From assembly GCA_911728435.2 (NCBI GenBank), contig OU452202.1, positions 19,199,135 through 19,263,134 on the forward strand: a stretch of 64,000 nt of DNA. The letters are read 5' to 3'. The position numbers and the translations under genes were made by a program. Position 1 is the first letter of the stretch; each line of letters starts with the position of its first letter. Below the pieces are notes generated by a model that saw only the letters and a list, made by a program, of their open reading frames with translations, was not told the DNA's origin and did not search any database. Below are positions 1 to 12,659 of this stretch, in pieces. Source of the DNA: Apoderus coryli (Eukaryota > Arthropoda > Insecta > Coleoptera > Attelabidae).

Positions 1-389
1 ATAAAGGAAAAAAGACAATGACACAAAATGAAAATCGCCCTGTATAAATAAAACTAATCAAGTTAGCCGCGCTCCGATTACGGCATTAAACTAAGCTCAA
101 AAAAATCGAACGTGACGTGTCACTTAGTTTCGCTCTATCTATTACGGTTTAGGCTGTACCGTATAAAAATATCGAAATTTGCCCAGCCTGTATATATTAT
201 TGAGATGCTTTGTTGTGTCATTAAAATATACCATGGTGAAAAAACATGATAGAGACACTTTATAATTATTTAAACAAGGAGTCTTAAATCATAAAGCGAC
301 TTGCTAGACGTAGCTCAGCCGCAACATGGTAAGATTTAATTATGATTGTAAGAAATTTAGTTTCTACTCCCAATCTGAGCTATGCTTAC

Positions 390-3300
390 CTTTTTTGCTG
401 GATACGTCCTATTTGCCCATAGATAATAAAATAGCCATCCCAACATTTGTACGACACTAATTCCCAATATACACCAACCAAATGCTAAATAATACAAATA
501 AAATAATTACGAATTACCTCCAATACCTAAATAGTTTTAAGCGAAATTGCTTACCCATGATGCCATCCGGATAGTAATTACTATAAATTCCATAAACTAA
601 CGGTGACAGGGTGGCAATGAAATAGATAAATATAACAATCAATAGCAGTGGCATCACAATGGCCCAACATATTCTCCAGAAAACGCCCACTTTACTTCCT
701 GTCATAAACTCCAAATCTAAGCAAAACTTCTCTATGCCTAAAATAAAATAAATTCTTACATGAAATTTAACACCGCTATTATGATAATAGATATGGCCAA
801 TAGAACTAAAATTTTAGGGGGACCAAATTCAAGAATATATTATGCTTATTATACAAAGTTAACATTTTTTTTTTGTTCTATTTAAAAAATAATATTCGAG
901 CCATTCGAGCGTAGTCAACTGCAGAAAAATGTTACTTTGCCCGTATTTCGAAAACTACACATTTTCGGAATTAACAACCTAATATAAAATTGTTCTCGTT
1001 TTTAATGATAAGTAAGAACAAATTATAAAAATATACCTGTTTCATTTGAAAAAATTGACTGTTTTTCGAGCATCGTTTTCAGTATACTTTTTTGACCACC
1101 CTGTATAATTAACTCTAAAAATATCTTATGGAATCGGAAAAAGCAGACCTTAATTTATAAGAAAACGCGTGCAAAATAATTAACAAAGGCTTCCTTATGA
1201 CAAAAACATGTGATTAGTATTGAGCTCTAAAATGTCAATTTTGACATAAATTTTGATATACATCAAAAACGGCAGAACTTCGGCATAGGACCTGGTACAT
1301 GAAACATGTCTAGAAGCTTACGCAACATCCAAAAATGTAATAATATATAGGGTGTTGTATTTAAAATAACAACGTCGCCATCCACTTCCGGTATAACCGG
1401 AAATGTTATGCGGTTGCTATTATGTTATTTGAGTATACCATATTGGAAATAAAGATACCGACATTTTCGAAATTCAATTCAAAGTAGTCAATATTCTAAT
1501 GGGTCGTCACCATAGGACACCCTGTATATCCAGAACCAGACATCTTTCATCGTTAATTTTATCAAGAAATAGGTCATGGCATCTTGACTAAGTATATTCC
1601 ATGTTGTCCAATTTTCAAGATTGCCTGCAAAATAGTAGCAATTGAGACACCCTGTACCATCCTAATTAACACATTTAGGGTTTAGGGCCGGTATTATAAA
1701 ACTATTTTGACAGATAACTTAAAGTCAACTTGTGGAAGGAAGTCACATTTTATCTCTCTCTCTCTCTCTCTAGGTGCCATCTCCGCGACGAAGATTGGCG
1801 ATCATCACGGCAATTCTTATTTTGGATGCAGCTGCTCTAAAAAGCTCTATCGAAGAACATCTAAACCACTCTCTCAAGTTTCTCAACCAGGATAGCCTTC
1901 TTCTACCCACGCTTCTTGTACCTTGGATCCTTCCCTGCATTATCAATTGAAGTAAGGCGTATCTTGGTCCACGAGTCACATGGCCGAGATACTGCAGCAA
2001 AAACATAACATCTAACTAGTCTCAGTCTCAGTCTCAGTTTTAGGCTTAGACCTCTATTGCACAAAACTCTTTTCATGCTATTGAAATTGGACCTTGCTAT
2101 TTCTATGCGTGCTTTTATTTCTTTCGTGTAGTCGTTATTACAAGTAACTGTTGTTCCAAGATAAGTATACTTCTCTACCTGTTCGATGGGTTGACCTTTG
2201 ACGATTATCTGTATCGTGGTTTTGACAGTTCTTCTGTCAATAATTTAGCAAATTATTAACATCATTTTTATTGATTTGGTTGTTTCTTTATTGGTAAAGT
2301 TTAATTCATCAAATTTTCTTGGGTATAGGGACTAAATAAAATTCAGTAATTCTGAATTTTAAATTCTATAGCAACGTTTCGTGCAAAATCTGGTCAAATT
2401 TGAACGAAATTTGACCAGATTTTCTATGGTAGGTATTAGACTCTATGTCACTGTAATCTAATTCTAAATGTTATGTTGTCAGTTTGGTCAGCGTCCTCTT
2501 GTTGAGTGTCAATTTTATTTATATAACTTTTAGTTTATTGAGGTTTTGTATTTTTTGTTTTAGTCTGATGATGTGCACATATTGCACGAAACGTTGCAAT
2601 AGAATTTAAAATTCAGAATTACTGAGTTTTATTTAGTCCGAATACCCAAGAAAACTTGATAAATTGAAACATAGTGAGATGATTTGTTGATAATTGATTG
2701 TGAAATTTAATAGTCGTCTATTCATATGTGTTTCTTAATATTTAATAAAAACACCGACGCACACTGCACAGACCCAGAGTAAGAAACACCCGAGCGAAAA
2801 ATTCTAGGTTATCTTTTTGCCTTCTTCTTCTTTTTCTTCATTTTATTTTTAGAAATGAGACATTTATTAAACAGACATTTTAGAGCTAGAGTTAACCATG
2901 ACTGTTAAAATTAAAGTTAACTTCAAATATGTTCATTTCTCTCTATTTATTATTTATTAAACTGGCGTCTTTTCGAACATCCCTTTTTGTTGTAAACATA
3001 TTGTGCGAACAAGATTAATATCGAAAAAATTGCTCGCTTATCATTCACAACTCTTCATTAACCATTGCCCCAACACATGATAAAAATTCCAGGGATCTCT
3101 CAGTGCTTATCTTACAACAAAATAGATAATAGCTAAATAGTCTATGTGGTGTCATCTAGTGGCATTGTGGGAAATATGAAATATCTAAGCTTTATAAGTT
3201 TCTTTTCTAAGTAATAAACGTTGAGCTTCTAATAAAATAAATCTTACCGTATAACCATGTGATAGCAGTCACTTCTAAAATGGCAAAAACAAAAATAACA

Positions 3301-6300
3301 AATGTTCCACCAAAATGATCGACCAAATCCAGCATATATTGCCCACCCTAAAAAAAGCATAAAACTAATTTTATGAGCGATCGTAAACTGAAATACATGG
3401 ATAATATGTCATATTATATTATATTCGACAAGACGATGCTCATAAAATTTAAAAAAACCATTTTTCCTTCTATTTTTTTTTTTTTTTTTTTTTTAATAAA
3501 AATACACGAATCCATTTAGAACGTCTCTGCATGACAAACTATAATATTTATCATTTGCTACTAAATATTTGTTAGTATTTTCAAATAAACGTTTATAAGA
3601 TGCAGCTTAAAAATATGTGGCATGGCTTGTAATAGTATTTTTTCGATTGATTCGAATATATCGATACATTTCTTAATGAAAGAAAGTTGACATTTTCATC
3701 ATCTGCGTCAAATTAAATGTGTACCCGTTAGGTCTGCCGTTTTGTTTACAAAAACATCTGCCACATCAAATACTAACATTTTATATTGTTTTTATACATT
3801 TCGCACAATTGTTTGGCTTTTTGGCATACAACAAAATGTTTCAAAGTTTATGTGCTATACGATAACCGTAAATTCATATCATGACAGTATATAATTAATG
3901 AAATATCTGCTAAGAAGAATTTAATAAGCATGTCAGGTAACAATATGTGCAGACCAGCTACAATTTCAATGATAATAATAAAAAAAACTTCCATTGCCCG
4001 GATTTGAACTCACAACCTTACGATTACGAAGACTTGACGTTAACAAATAGACCAACAGGTATAATATGATTGATTTTTTAACTTGTCGTTAAATGCAAAC
4101 GTCCGGAACCTAGATGGTGACGGCGGTAAAATAATCAAAACAATTCTGCCAGATTTAGTTCAAGTGAATATGATTAAAATTAAAATAACTATAAATTAGG
4201 ACTTTTTTCATGCAAAAAATAGACGATTTGCGAAGTATTTTAAAAATGTTTCCATTCAAAGAAGCCTCAACAAAGGTAAACGTTGAACTACGCTTAATAT
4301 TTAAATGTATGTAGAAACACATGGCATATTTTACATTTGTTTTGATTTTGAGTAAATCTTCACGAACTTGGACTCTGTTTTCGTTGGAGATTAGAGTGAA
4401 TAAGAGCTATCACGTTTTATTTTATTTAAAATAATAATACTCACCGGCGTAACATACATTAATCCAATTAAAAATCCTGCTGCTGCAGTCCCTGCAGATA
4501 TCTTCCACGCGGCTATACTTGGAAACGCATCCTTAATAACGGTATTTGCGCAGCCTTGTAGCGCTACCAAACTTCCAATACCCAAGACAAACAACATGAA
4601 GAAGAAGAGGATAGCGAATAACTAAAGACAAATTTAAAAGGATTTAATTAATTGATATTTTGTAGTGATTGATACAAGAGGGATGCTGCTAGGAAAAATT
4701 TGAGAAATATTTGTTATGTATGATTTTTCAAAATATTCTCCAAGAATAGCCAATTTTCGGAGAAATTTTGTCAATCTGAATCAGGGGTCGAAAAGTGAAG
4801 CGCATTTTATTTTTATAAATGCGAGAATAAGACAAATGGGTTTGTATCATTCAGAATGAACTGTTCTAAGTTATTCTGTTGGCACAATGGCAATATTTTT
4901 GGGTTTTCTAAAGAAATAGGCAACCACTTTTGTTGGATTTGACTCGGCACGCCCTGCGCGACGGTGGCCGGTCCCACATGAGTTAACTAGGAATTTATGC
5001 GGAAAAATGTTTAGGGTTGAATGTCTCGTGGTATCTCCACAGCTGAAGAGACAATTTGACTTTTGTCTAAAGACTTTTGTCACTTGCAAAACCCAGAGGT
5101 TTGACTTTTGTCACAAGACTTTTGTGAAGGACAACATTTTACTAAACACCATGCTGTATGACTGCATTGTCATACTGATGAGAACAGAAAGTTCGAAACC
5201 AGGAAATTGCAATGTCCAACATTTTCTAAGGTACAATAGTTCGGATATAATCCGATTCGTTTTCCTACAACCAATTGTTTGTTGAGGACCCAAGTCTTTC
5301 TGTTTCGACTTCAATTCATCTCTCCATTTCTAGAGATACCACGTGACAGTTATTCGAAAGGAAAAATGGCTATTCGACAAGGTCGAAGGTCGTGAGATGG
5401 GACCAAATTTTGTCGTTTAGTTAAAGCACTTTTGTGCAAAACTCCAAACATTTTGAATAGTAAATTTGGTTTATAAATACATATATTTGTAATGTCAAGA
5501 ACAATTTAGATTTTTATGGTCACTGCAACCAATTCAATTGAGAGTGAATTAAAAAGATGTGCTTAGAATTTTTAAATAGGGGACACATAAAATCTTACCC
5601 AAGGTACTGCATTAAATTTTGCTATAGCTTCCGGATACGATATAAACGCCAATCCAGTTCCACCGCTAGAAATCACATCAGCTGGTTTTCGACCTAGTTC
5701 GTGTGCTAAATTACCCAATATACCAAAAATCGTAATGCCAGATAGAAGCGAGGTAAATGTATCCAAAGTTGTTACTACCCAAGCATCTCTGTAAAGTTAT
5801 ACATATTTCGTTTTGTTTATTAAGGATTTATAGACGAAATCTTTCTTACCTGCTGATTGGATGATAAAAATCATTGTAGGAAGAGTACATTATTATTGAT
5901 CCGAAACCGACATTAAGGGAGAAGAAGCACTGAGTCACTGCTGCATACCAAACCTAAGATCATATAAAATAGATTTACCAAGGATATCGTCCTATACAAA
6001 CACCACTACGAGTTAGCAAAGCTCAGTAAACCCTGGTGCTTGCTACGGACCTGATTATGCTACGATATAAACGTAAAAACGTTCATTAAAACGTCACGGA
6101 CAGTAGGTTTCTTTAGAAATATGTAATTTGGGAGATAAGGTTGAATATGTGTTGAATTACATAACTTTCCCAACTGAGTGCAATTAATTTAAAAAAATAA
6201 TTTACAAAAATGTCGTAAACGTATTTAATATAAAAACTATTGCTGTAAGTTCAACAGGCGCCTTGTTGTAGCCAATTGTTAAAAACATTCATAGCAACAT

Positions 6301-7474
6301 ACATAATAATCTTACTTACATCAGCTTCTAACAGTCTACTCCAATCGGTCTCGATAAAATAGTACATGCCATCAGCAGCACCTTCCAATGTAGAAGCTCT
6401 GATCAACAAAGCAATCATAATCACGTAGGGAAATAGTGCTAGAAAATATGAGGCTTTACCAGAACTTTTAACACCACGGACTGATACCAAAAACGTGACT
6501 ACCCATGAGGCGAGTAGACAAAGTGTTAAACGCCAATCAGGAAGACCAATACCCTCATCAATGTTGTCGATTTCACGTAGAACTTCTCTCCTGGAAGGAC
6601 AAACCTCAATATGTTTTACTCAAAACTATATAATTATTGATGTTAGATCAATTCCGTTATATACTTACTTGAACCACATTTCAGAGGAACTTATAGTCAA
6701 TCCAGAATGATTATTTGAATTATCCAGGGAAGAAACGCATGTTCTATTTATATCTTCCAAATAATCTAACCAACTGTCTGAACAATGCGTCCATGGTAGG
6801 TCTAATGTAAATGAATGAGCCAAATAAAATAAGGTGATCGCCATTAGACAACAGTAGTATGTGGCAACGCAAATTGTGCCAACTAGCTGGCCATAACCGA
6901 TACCTATTAGAAAACAAAATGGAAGTTTGTGAAAAACAAACGGGACTTATAAAATTAACTACTTCAATAACATGAAATTTAAGCTTTAAAATTGATCCTA
7001 AAACAAAAATGGCATAACATATATACCCACCTTTCAAAACTGGTGACAATTTCTCAAACATTTTTACATTTCCCCTACTGGAGAACTGACCCAAGGACAT
7101 TTCCATAAAGTACAACGGCCTTCCAATCAGTGTTAGCACGATAATATAGGGTATCAGAAATGCCCCACCGCCATTTTGTTTTGCTGTAAATGGAAAACGC
7201 CAGATATTTCCTAGGCCCACTGACATGGCAATACATGACATCAAGAATTCCAGTCCATTGCCCCATTGTGCTCTTTCACTGGTGGTTGATTCGTCGTCAC
7301 CGTCGCCCTTTGGAGGACCGATGACTTTATCGGGAAAACCCTTAAATAATCATAAATTAACAAAAAATTTAATCTCTGAAGTATTAAATAAAAACTTACA
7401 TTTTTTGGCAAAGTTGTAATGCTGGCTTTGTCGCCTGGATCATATTCGAACACTGGATTTTCAATCCCATTTTC
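390..7474 (-). CDS. Sodium-dependent nutrient amino acid transporter (SLC6 family), paralogue A, partial
   Basis: Ten coding exons can be joined in phase on the minus strand: 7400-7474, 7031-7340, 6669-6903, 6320-6590, 5850-5953, 5599-5788, 4445-4621, 3248-3347, 555-737, 390-484. All use GT-AG borders. The product resembles insect NAAT transporters, plasma-membrane Na+-coupled (usually Cl--dependent) importers of amino acids with 12 membrane spans. Visible hallmarks are the TM1 motif [12 protein letters not shown] in exon 7031-7340, the unwound TM6 segment [15 protein letters not shown] in 5850-5953, and the TM8 segment [13 protein letters not shown] in 5599-5788. No start codon lies in the first exon found, which begins at a splice acceptor in phase 0, so a 5' exon is needed (candidate at 12660-12677). 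The exon 390-484 ends at a donor in phase 0 (...YPAKK), so the C-terminus lies left of the window. No stop codons or frameshifts interrupt the exons, so it is probably functional. Substrate preference cannot be read from the sequence. Confidence 0.93.
880..1530 (+). repeat. Dispersed repeat, copy 1 (partner at 18200-18860)
   Basis: About 630 bases resemble 18200-18860 in the same orientation, with shared blocks such as GGAAAAAGCAGACCTTA, ACTTCCGGTATAACCGG and a right end reading CATAGGACACCCTGTATA. It lies in the intron between exons 555-737 and 3248-3347 of transporter A. No ORF is evident. The CACCCTGTATA end is shared with many short repeats in this window, so this is probably a non-autonomous element. 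Confidence 0.7.
1753..1771. repeat. (CT)n microsatellite
   Basis: About nine CT units, directly next to the 3' end of the LINE remnant on the minus strand. Confidence 0.9.
1767..2240 (-). pseudogene. Non-LTR retrotransposon, C-terminal end of reverse transcriptase ORF, internally deleted
   Basis: The minus strand reads a LINE tail similar to that of the larger LINE at 33901-35900. The part nearer 2240 has [15 protein letters not shown] and ends in ...[11 protein letters not shown]. The part at 1770-2006 has [16 protein letters not shown], then [14 protein letters not shown] and [13 protein letters not shown]. About 55 codons between the two parts are missing, and a short CTCAGT tandem repeat at about 2020 marks the deletion. 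It is a dead 5'-truncated fragment inside an intron of transporter A. The C-terminal block is typical of RTE-like or related LINEs; the exact clade is uncertain. Confidence 0.8.
2303..2672. repeat. Inverted repeat with hammerhead motif, Penelope-type terminal sequence
   Basis: Arms at about 2303-2386 and 2588-2672 are inverted copies of each other (shared blocks AATTCAGAATTACTGA and GCAACGTTTCGTGCA). The loop contains a further 39-base near-perfect palindrome at 2385-2423. Such inverted arms carrying a ribozyme core are typical of Penelope-like element termini. No coding part is present. Confidence 0.6.
2565..2592 (+). ncRNA. Hammerhead ribozyme-like core
   Basis: The conserved core CTGATGA (2565-2571) is followed by a five-pair helix II (GTGCA, loop CATAT, TGCAC) and then GAAAC (2588-2592). 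This matches the CUGANGA / helix II / GAAA layout of hammerhead ribozymes as found in Penelope-like elements. The cleavage-site strand and helix I were not verified. Confidence 0.6.
2680..3240. other. Intron of transporter A, nothing recognised
   Basis: AT-rich intron sequence without a convincing ORF or repeat boundary. The remaining gene-free intron parts of transporter A (3350-3990, 4060-4440, 4625-5595) likewise show only AT-rich sequence, including a poly(T) run near 3475-3495. Confidence 0.6.
3991..4059 (-). repeat. tRNA-like SINE fragment
   Basis: On the minus strand the segment reads like a degenerate tRNA with a B-box-like stretch (GTGAGTTCAAATCC) and an anticodon-loop-like CTTCGTAATC. 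The acceptor stem does not pair well and an (ATA)n-rich tail lies next to it, so it is a retroposed tRNA-derived SINE piece rather than a tRNA gene. Confidence 0.5.
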
Positions 7475-8029
7475 CTGAAATTGTATGAGATACAACTTTA
7501 GTACGAAAAGCTTAAAATAACCACTGGAAAGAATTTGGGGAACAGTTTCCTATATTTCCATTTCTAACTGGCAAAGTGATAATTATCCAGGAAACGCAAA
7601 AAACAGAAAGTTATTTTTAAAAACTCCATAATTCAAAAGTTGCATAATTCAAAAGTTGATTTCTCTATGGAGTTGGGACTCGAGCAAATTGTTACAATGT
7701 GGTTCTTAACAGAGTTCAAATATTTTTTTTGTTAAAATTTACTCCATACCCCCACCATCACCCCTTTTAGCCAATTATCGATAGCTATCCGAATAGTAAA
7801 CCGTATAAAAATTGGACCATGTTCCGCGCCCGAGATTGAGTCTTGAAATTTAGGCTGGAGAATGATATTCTGAAGGTTTTTGAAAAGTTTAAAGGGTTCA
7901 AATCGGACCATATTGCTATGTGGATGAACCATAACAAGATGTAGTCCGATTCAAGGTCGAATGTGCCAGACGCGAATTTCTTTGGACAATAACAGCAGTT
8001 ATAGCGAGTAACGCTACATTCAGCTGTTC

Positions 8030-8190
8030 ATTAGTACTCCACTAGGAATATTGATGAGTATTGAGAGACATCGAGTAGATAGAGCAAGATTTTCTCTGTA
8101 TTAACACGTACCTAAATTATTTAATGCTTTGCCTCGATATGTGAGAGAGTTTGTTAGGAAGTCATTTTCTTCTATGGAAGACTAAACTTT
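8030..8190 (+). pseudogene. LINE ORF2 C-terminal fragment
   Basis: The plus strand reads VPKLFNALPRYVREFVRKSF followed by a stop, the usual C-terminal motif of CR1/jockey-like LINE polymerases (aromatic-N-x-LP ... F+). It is short and isolated. Confidence 0.5.
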
Positions 8191-8256
8191 TTTATGCATA
8201 TATTTTGTGTGTAGGCTTGTAAATTTTATTTTAATATATGAATTTGTTTTGACATA

Positions 8257-10022
8257 TTATGTATTTAATTACACTGAAACAATTTCGTCGTCTCCACTGT
8301 TAATTTTTAAAAACTTTAATCAAAGGGACATGTTTCGGAGTCCCAGCTGCATCATCAGCTTGGAAGGCACCCATACAGAATTCAAATATTTTTCGAAACA
8401 CATAATGTAAAATACAACGTATAGAATGTCAAATCGAAATCTTAAAACTAATAGTACCTTAAAATATCGCAACTATGGTGGTGTGAAAACATCATATAGG
8501 CAGAGCCTTTAACAGACTAAAATAGTCGTTGAATGTATAGAATTTTTAAAAATTGTTTAAAAGAAAACCATACATATAGGTGTATAAATAAAAATGAGTG
8601 ATGTTGAAACAAAGTACATACAAAAAGTAATGGGACAATACAGATAAAATGAATGAATAAAAATTATTTGAACATATAGCAAATCAAGAGGTGGACAGCA
8701 CAGATTACAGACTGAGGACAGAACACCCCAGCCAACGGGCGACAACCCTGAAGGTTTATGAATCTACTACGTCTCTCTTAGATGGATTAGAGAGTCGAAA
8801 AAGTTAAAAGGTTCGAAATTTAATGTGTGTTCATTCTAATGGCTTTGTAGATTTCCAGCATTCCCAACAAATTTAATTTAACGCTCTTATCACATACATG
8901 AATAACCCTCAGACCCAAATTGATATCAAAACGGTGATTGTAATTAAGAATATGGTTGGCAAAGGTGTCATAAGTGCTAATTAAGTTAGAGTTGTTTTTC
9001 CTGTAGCGATTTATGATATTGGTGTGTTCTTTTACTCGTGTACCAATTCTTCGCCCAGACTGGCCTATGTATTTGGCGGTGCAAGATGGCTCTGTGCACG
9101 ATAAACAATAAACTCCAGATCTATTAGCCAAAGGTATTTTATCCTTCGAATTCACCAGGAAAGAACCCAAGTTATAAGCTGTTTTTAAAGAGACATTTAA
9201 ATCATATTTAGATCTAAAATATGCCTGTGTTTTATACGAAAGATTGTCAACGAAGGGAATGGAAAGGAATTTCTTCTTAATTGAAGTTTCAGAAGGTCGA
9301 AGTAAATTCTTGTTTAGGTATTTGTTTAGATGTCTAAAAAATATCTTGTTGATGGTCGAAGAAGGAAAACCATTGTTGGAAGCTATAGCTCTACTGTAAG
9401 ATAGTTCATGGTTAAAATCTGAGCGACTAAGAGGCATGTTAAATAATCTGTGAAAAAATGAATTAAAAGCAGCAAATTGTGGTAAATAGCAAATGATAAG
9501 CCATTGTCACTCGTCAATTGGGTCTGAGGGTTATTCATGTATGTGAGCATTAAATTACATTTGTTGGAAATGCTGGAAATCTACAAAGCCAGGAAGAACG
9601 AACACACCCTTTGTTTCAACCACCAATTAAATGCCGAACCTTTTAACTTTTTCGACTTTCTAATCCATCTAAGATAGACGTCTTAGATTCATAAACCTTC
9701 AGGGTTGTCACCCGATGGCTGAGGTGTTCTGTCATCAGTCTGTAATCTGTGCTGTCCACCTTTTGATTTGCTGTATGTTCAAATAATTTTTATTCATTCA
9801 TTTTATCTGTATTGTCCCATTACTTTTTGTATGAACTTTGTTTCAACATCACTCTTTTTATTTATACACCTATATGTATGTTTTTATTTTAAACAATTTT
9901 TAAAAATTCTATACATTCAATGACTATTTTAGTCTGCTGGGACTCCGAAACATGTCCCTTTGATTAAAGATGTTAAAAATTAATAGTGGAGACGACGAAA
10001 TTGTTACATTGTAATTAAATTA
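8257..10022 (-). mobile_element. Penelope-like element in inverted-repeat configuration
   Basis: Left part 8257-8935 and right part 9515-10022 are inverted copies. They share the block around GGGACATGTTTCGGAGTCCC (8327-8346 and its reverse complement near 9950) and the 3' end of the coding region. The unique centre, about 8935-9515, completes a Penelope-type endonuclease ORF on the minus strand. The right arm repeats the last codons of the ORF and the 3'UTR in the opposite direction. The left arm has about 150 extra bases (8345-8500). Partial inverted copies of this sort are characteristic of Penelope-like retroelements. Confidence 0.75.
8820..9437 (-). pseudogene. Penelope-like polyprotein, C-terminal GIY-YIG endonuclease region
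   Basis: An open frame of 205 codons ends at 8820. The C-terminal half carries the GIY-YIG nuclease signature: SGVYCLSC, then a second Cys pair (C..C), KYIGQSGRRIGTRVKEH, and a later FANHILNYNHRFD. The reverse transcriptase that should precede it is missing, so the element is 5' truncated. The Cys-rich insertion (CLSCTEPSC) before YIG is usual for Penelope endonucleases. Confidence 0.8.
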
Positions 10023-12120
10023 CACTCCACTGCATCAAATGGATTATTTCTTTAATTTATTATGTATTCGATTGTTTTTGTAAATAATATGTGGTGTTAT
10101 ATTTTGAGGTTTTTAATTGTTATGACGAGTGTAAACATTTATGTAAAAAACACAAAAAAAAATAAATAAAGCAGCAATCTGAGCAACTTCTTCAGTAGTA
10201 AAAGTTGTGTGGAAACCAAATATTATTGTCATTCATCCTTGACTAGAATTGCAACAAATGTATACTTAGCCATAATCCAGTTGTCATGTATCAATAATTT
10301 AAGTGACTTTTATTACTCTCAAACATTATCAGTTCTAATAAAATTCGTTGCTGTATATCTACGTATTATATATAATAAATGCTTAATTCCTTAAACATAA
10401 TTATTTGTGTTGGTTGTCTAGTCAGACGTCAAGCTTTGTTTAATACTTATGATGGTTGTCTTGTTATCATTTTGGAAAAATAAAAAGTATTAATTGGGGA
10501 TATAGAAATTTACAACTTAATTGCAGGTGACATGACAGTAAACAAAAAGTTGTAACATACCAGTTTGTTTTAGTATCTTTCAATTCTTTCTTATTGGGTT
10601 TTATGAAATTTATTAAGCTAGTCTTAAACTTTTATATTTTTATGTTTCATTGTGCTTGGTGATAAGGCGTTAAATTTTATGAAATAACTTAACGTTAAAT
10701 TGTAGTTTTTTATATAGTTAATTTAGTTGCTAATCTTTCTCATTCATTCTCATCTAATTATTTCATTTACAATGTGGAGTTCATAAAAAGGCTATACATG
10801 TAGAGATCACATGAACACCAAAGTCAATGCGGTCATCAAAATTACGTGGCCGTAGCAGGGCAACAGAGAAGTACAACCCCCGAACTTCAGCAACATTCAC
10901 ATCAGAATTAATCAAATTTTATAGTGAGGCTGCAAGATCACTAATACAACCAAAATGCAAAGCAATCAACTAAATTAGTTTTCTGCCCTGTAAAAATCAA
11001 ATTACTCTCGGTACTCCCCCTTTAACAAGTGGGATTAGGATGAGGGTTTTTGCTGCGTCTAAGGCAGTTTTATTAAAATAATCTTCCGCTTTCAGCATAA
11101 AAGTAAACTAAGTACTTGGATGATATTTATAAATTAATGACTGGAATAAAGCTCCTAACATACCGAGCGACCAGTGAATTGTAGCTGGTGCCGCAGTTAT
11201 GAGGATTGATTATGGATTGGAAGATATTGGAGAGCTCAGTTGTTATAAAAAATCTGTGTTCTCTTCACGAACAGACATAATAAGTAAAAGAAGCATTGGT
11301 GTTCTCTAGAGACCTGATTAGTGTTAGAATTAAAAAAATGAGGAATAATGAGGGTGATTCTTGTAGTGAAGACTCCAAAAAGTATCAGACTGCACAGAAT
11401 TTCCTTAGAGATGCCTAAAAATATTATTACTCTATTTGAGGAGCAAATGGTAATTTTCTTGCTTCTGAAATTACAGATATGATATCGAAAATTGGTAGCA
11501 AACAAAGTGATAAATTTGAGCAAATAACTTCTATAAATCGCCTAGAATAGAGGGAATATAAATTCTTCTGGTGTAGAAATTTATAGACATTGGGACTTGA
11601 GACGGAGCTAGATGAAACGCCAGTAAACCGGAACCAATATTCAACAGGCATATCTAAACTAGTGTAAGGATTCCAAAGAGATCTAAGGCTCTTGGTGGAC
11701 AATAAGAGGATAACCTGATATGCTTTACGTATGATTTGAAAAACAGAGCAATACGCTGACCAAAAATACGCGCCAGAGGTATTGCTTACTGACGAACTGT
11801 TAACCAGTTGCGAAAGACTATATAGAAAACACAAATACAAAAACTGAAAGTTACTACAGTTACAAGGAATTTTACCATTAAATATCAAATGGTTACATCC
11901 AAGTTCCTGTTAAATTATCCCAGGTAAAACTGATATTTTTTTCTTTTCACACGTTTACAATCACATACAGAGCAAAAATTTTTTAAACTGTATGTGATTG
12001 TAAATGTGATGTCCTGCGAAATATGTATTTTTGTGTGAAAGGAAAAAAGTTATTTTGTACAGTGCATGTAATTTTTAAAATGCTTAGTTTGTATTCTAAG
12101 TTTTAGTAACAGACTGTAAT
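10023..12120. other. Intergenic, no gene recognised
   Basis: No convincing gene. A 153-codon open frame on the minus strand (11427-11888) has no recognisable domain and overlaps other frames. If the candidate exon at 12660 is right, this lies within the first intron of transporter A. Confidence 0.5.
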
Positions 12121-12130
12121 AAAAAAATAA

Positions 12131-12160
12131 TAGAAGAAGGCGATAAACCATCGCCGAAAC
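12131..12160 (+). ncRNA. Degenerate hammerhead-like motif
   Basis: TAGAAGA in place of CTGAAGA, then a perfect six-pair helix (GGCGAT / ATCGCC) and GAAAC. Two of seven core bases differ, so it is probably a decayed Penelope-type terminus. Confidence 0.4.
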
Positions 12161-12219
12161 GTAGTAATAAAGTTAGACAAGCAAAATCCAATTTGGTCTA
12201 GTCGGATCCAATTTGGTCT

Positions 12220-12445
12220 AGTGGGGTAATGGCCGCAATGTCGAATGGTTTTTTGTTATGCTGCCAATAATTTGTTGTTTGTTTAATAGTATCTTGTTTG
12301 TATTTTTATTTTTTGCATAGGGGTAAATTTGTATTGCGTTATGTATAATGAATATATTAGGTTAAGTTAGGAGGCATATGCTTCATCTTCGCCTTTTGTA
12401 ATAATTTTATTACAATAAAGTCATTTATTATTATTATTAAAATGT
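12220..12445 (+). repeat. LINE 3' end with (ATT)n tail
   Basis: Shares TAGGTTAAGTTAGGA, CTTCATCTT and an AATAAAGTC plus TTATTATT tail with 24860-24955. This is the 3' terminus of a CR1/jockey-like LINE ending in a simple repeat instead of poly(A). Confidence 0.6.
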
Positions 12446-12659
12446 AACTCTCGTTAAAAACTAAAAAAAAAAAATTAGTTTTCAAGAACCTAAATCCCAA
12501 AGAAAAAACTATATAAAAATTAAAAGGAAAATGGTTCAAGAACATAAAAAAAGAAAGATAAATACTTTTAATAATACAGTAATTAAGTCATTTATAAATT
12601 TTAACACAAAGGGAAATGAATAAATAAAGCAAAAATATTGTTTATTCTTTGATCCTTAC

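Noticed and set aside
3991..4059. Possible tRNA gene on the minus strand
   Set aside because: Only the T-arm region looks right. Stems do not close and a simple-repeat tail lies beside it.
5007..5314. Overlapping ORFs of 92 and 67 codons in an intron of transporter A
   Set aside because: They lie on opposite strands over a stretch with ACTTTTGTC direct repeats and show no domain.
7732..7932. 66-codon minus-strand ORF beside transporter A
   Set aside because: No start-exon features or donor in the right phase to join exon 7400-7474, and no recognisable protein.
8327..8362. Hammerhead ribozyme in the Penelope arm
   Set aside because: The minus strand has CTGATGA and GAAAC in the right order, but the bases between them do not form a convincing helix II.
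11427..11888. 153-codon open frame on the minus strand
   Set aside because: No domain recognised, overlapping frames on the same strand, Ser/Leu-rich composition typical of antisense or AT-rich noise. Not called as a gene.
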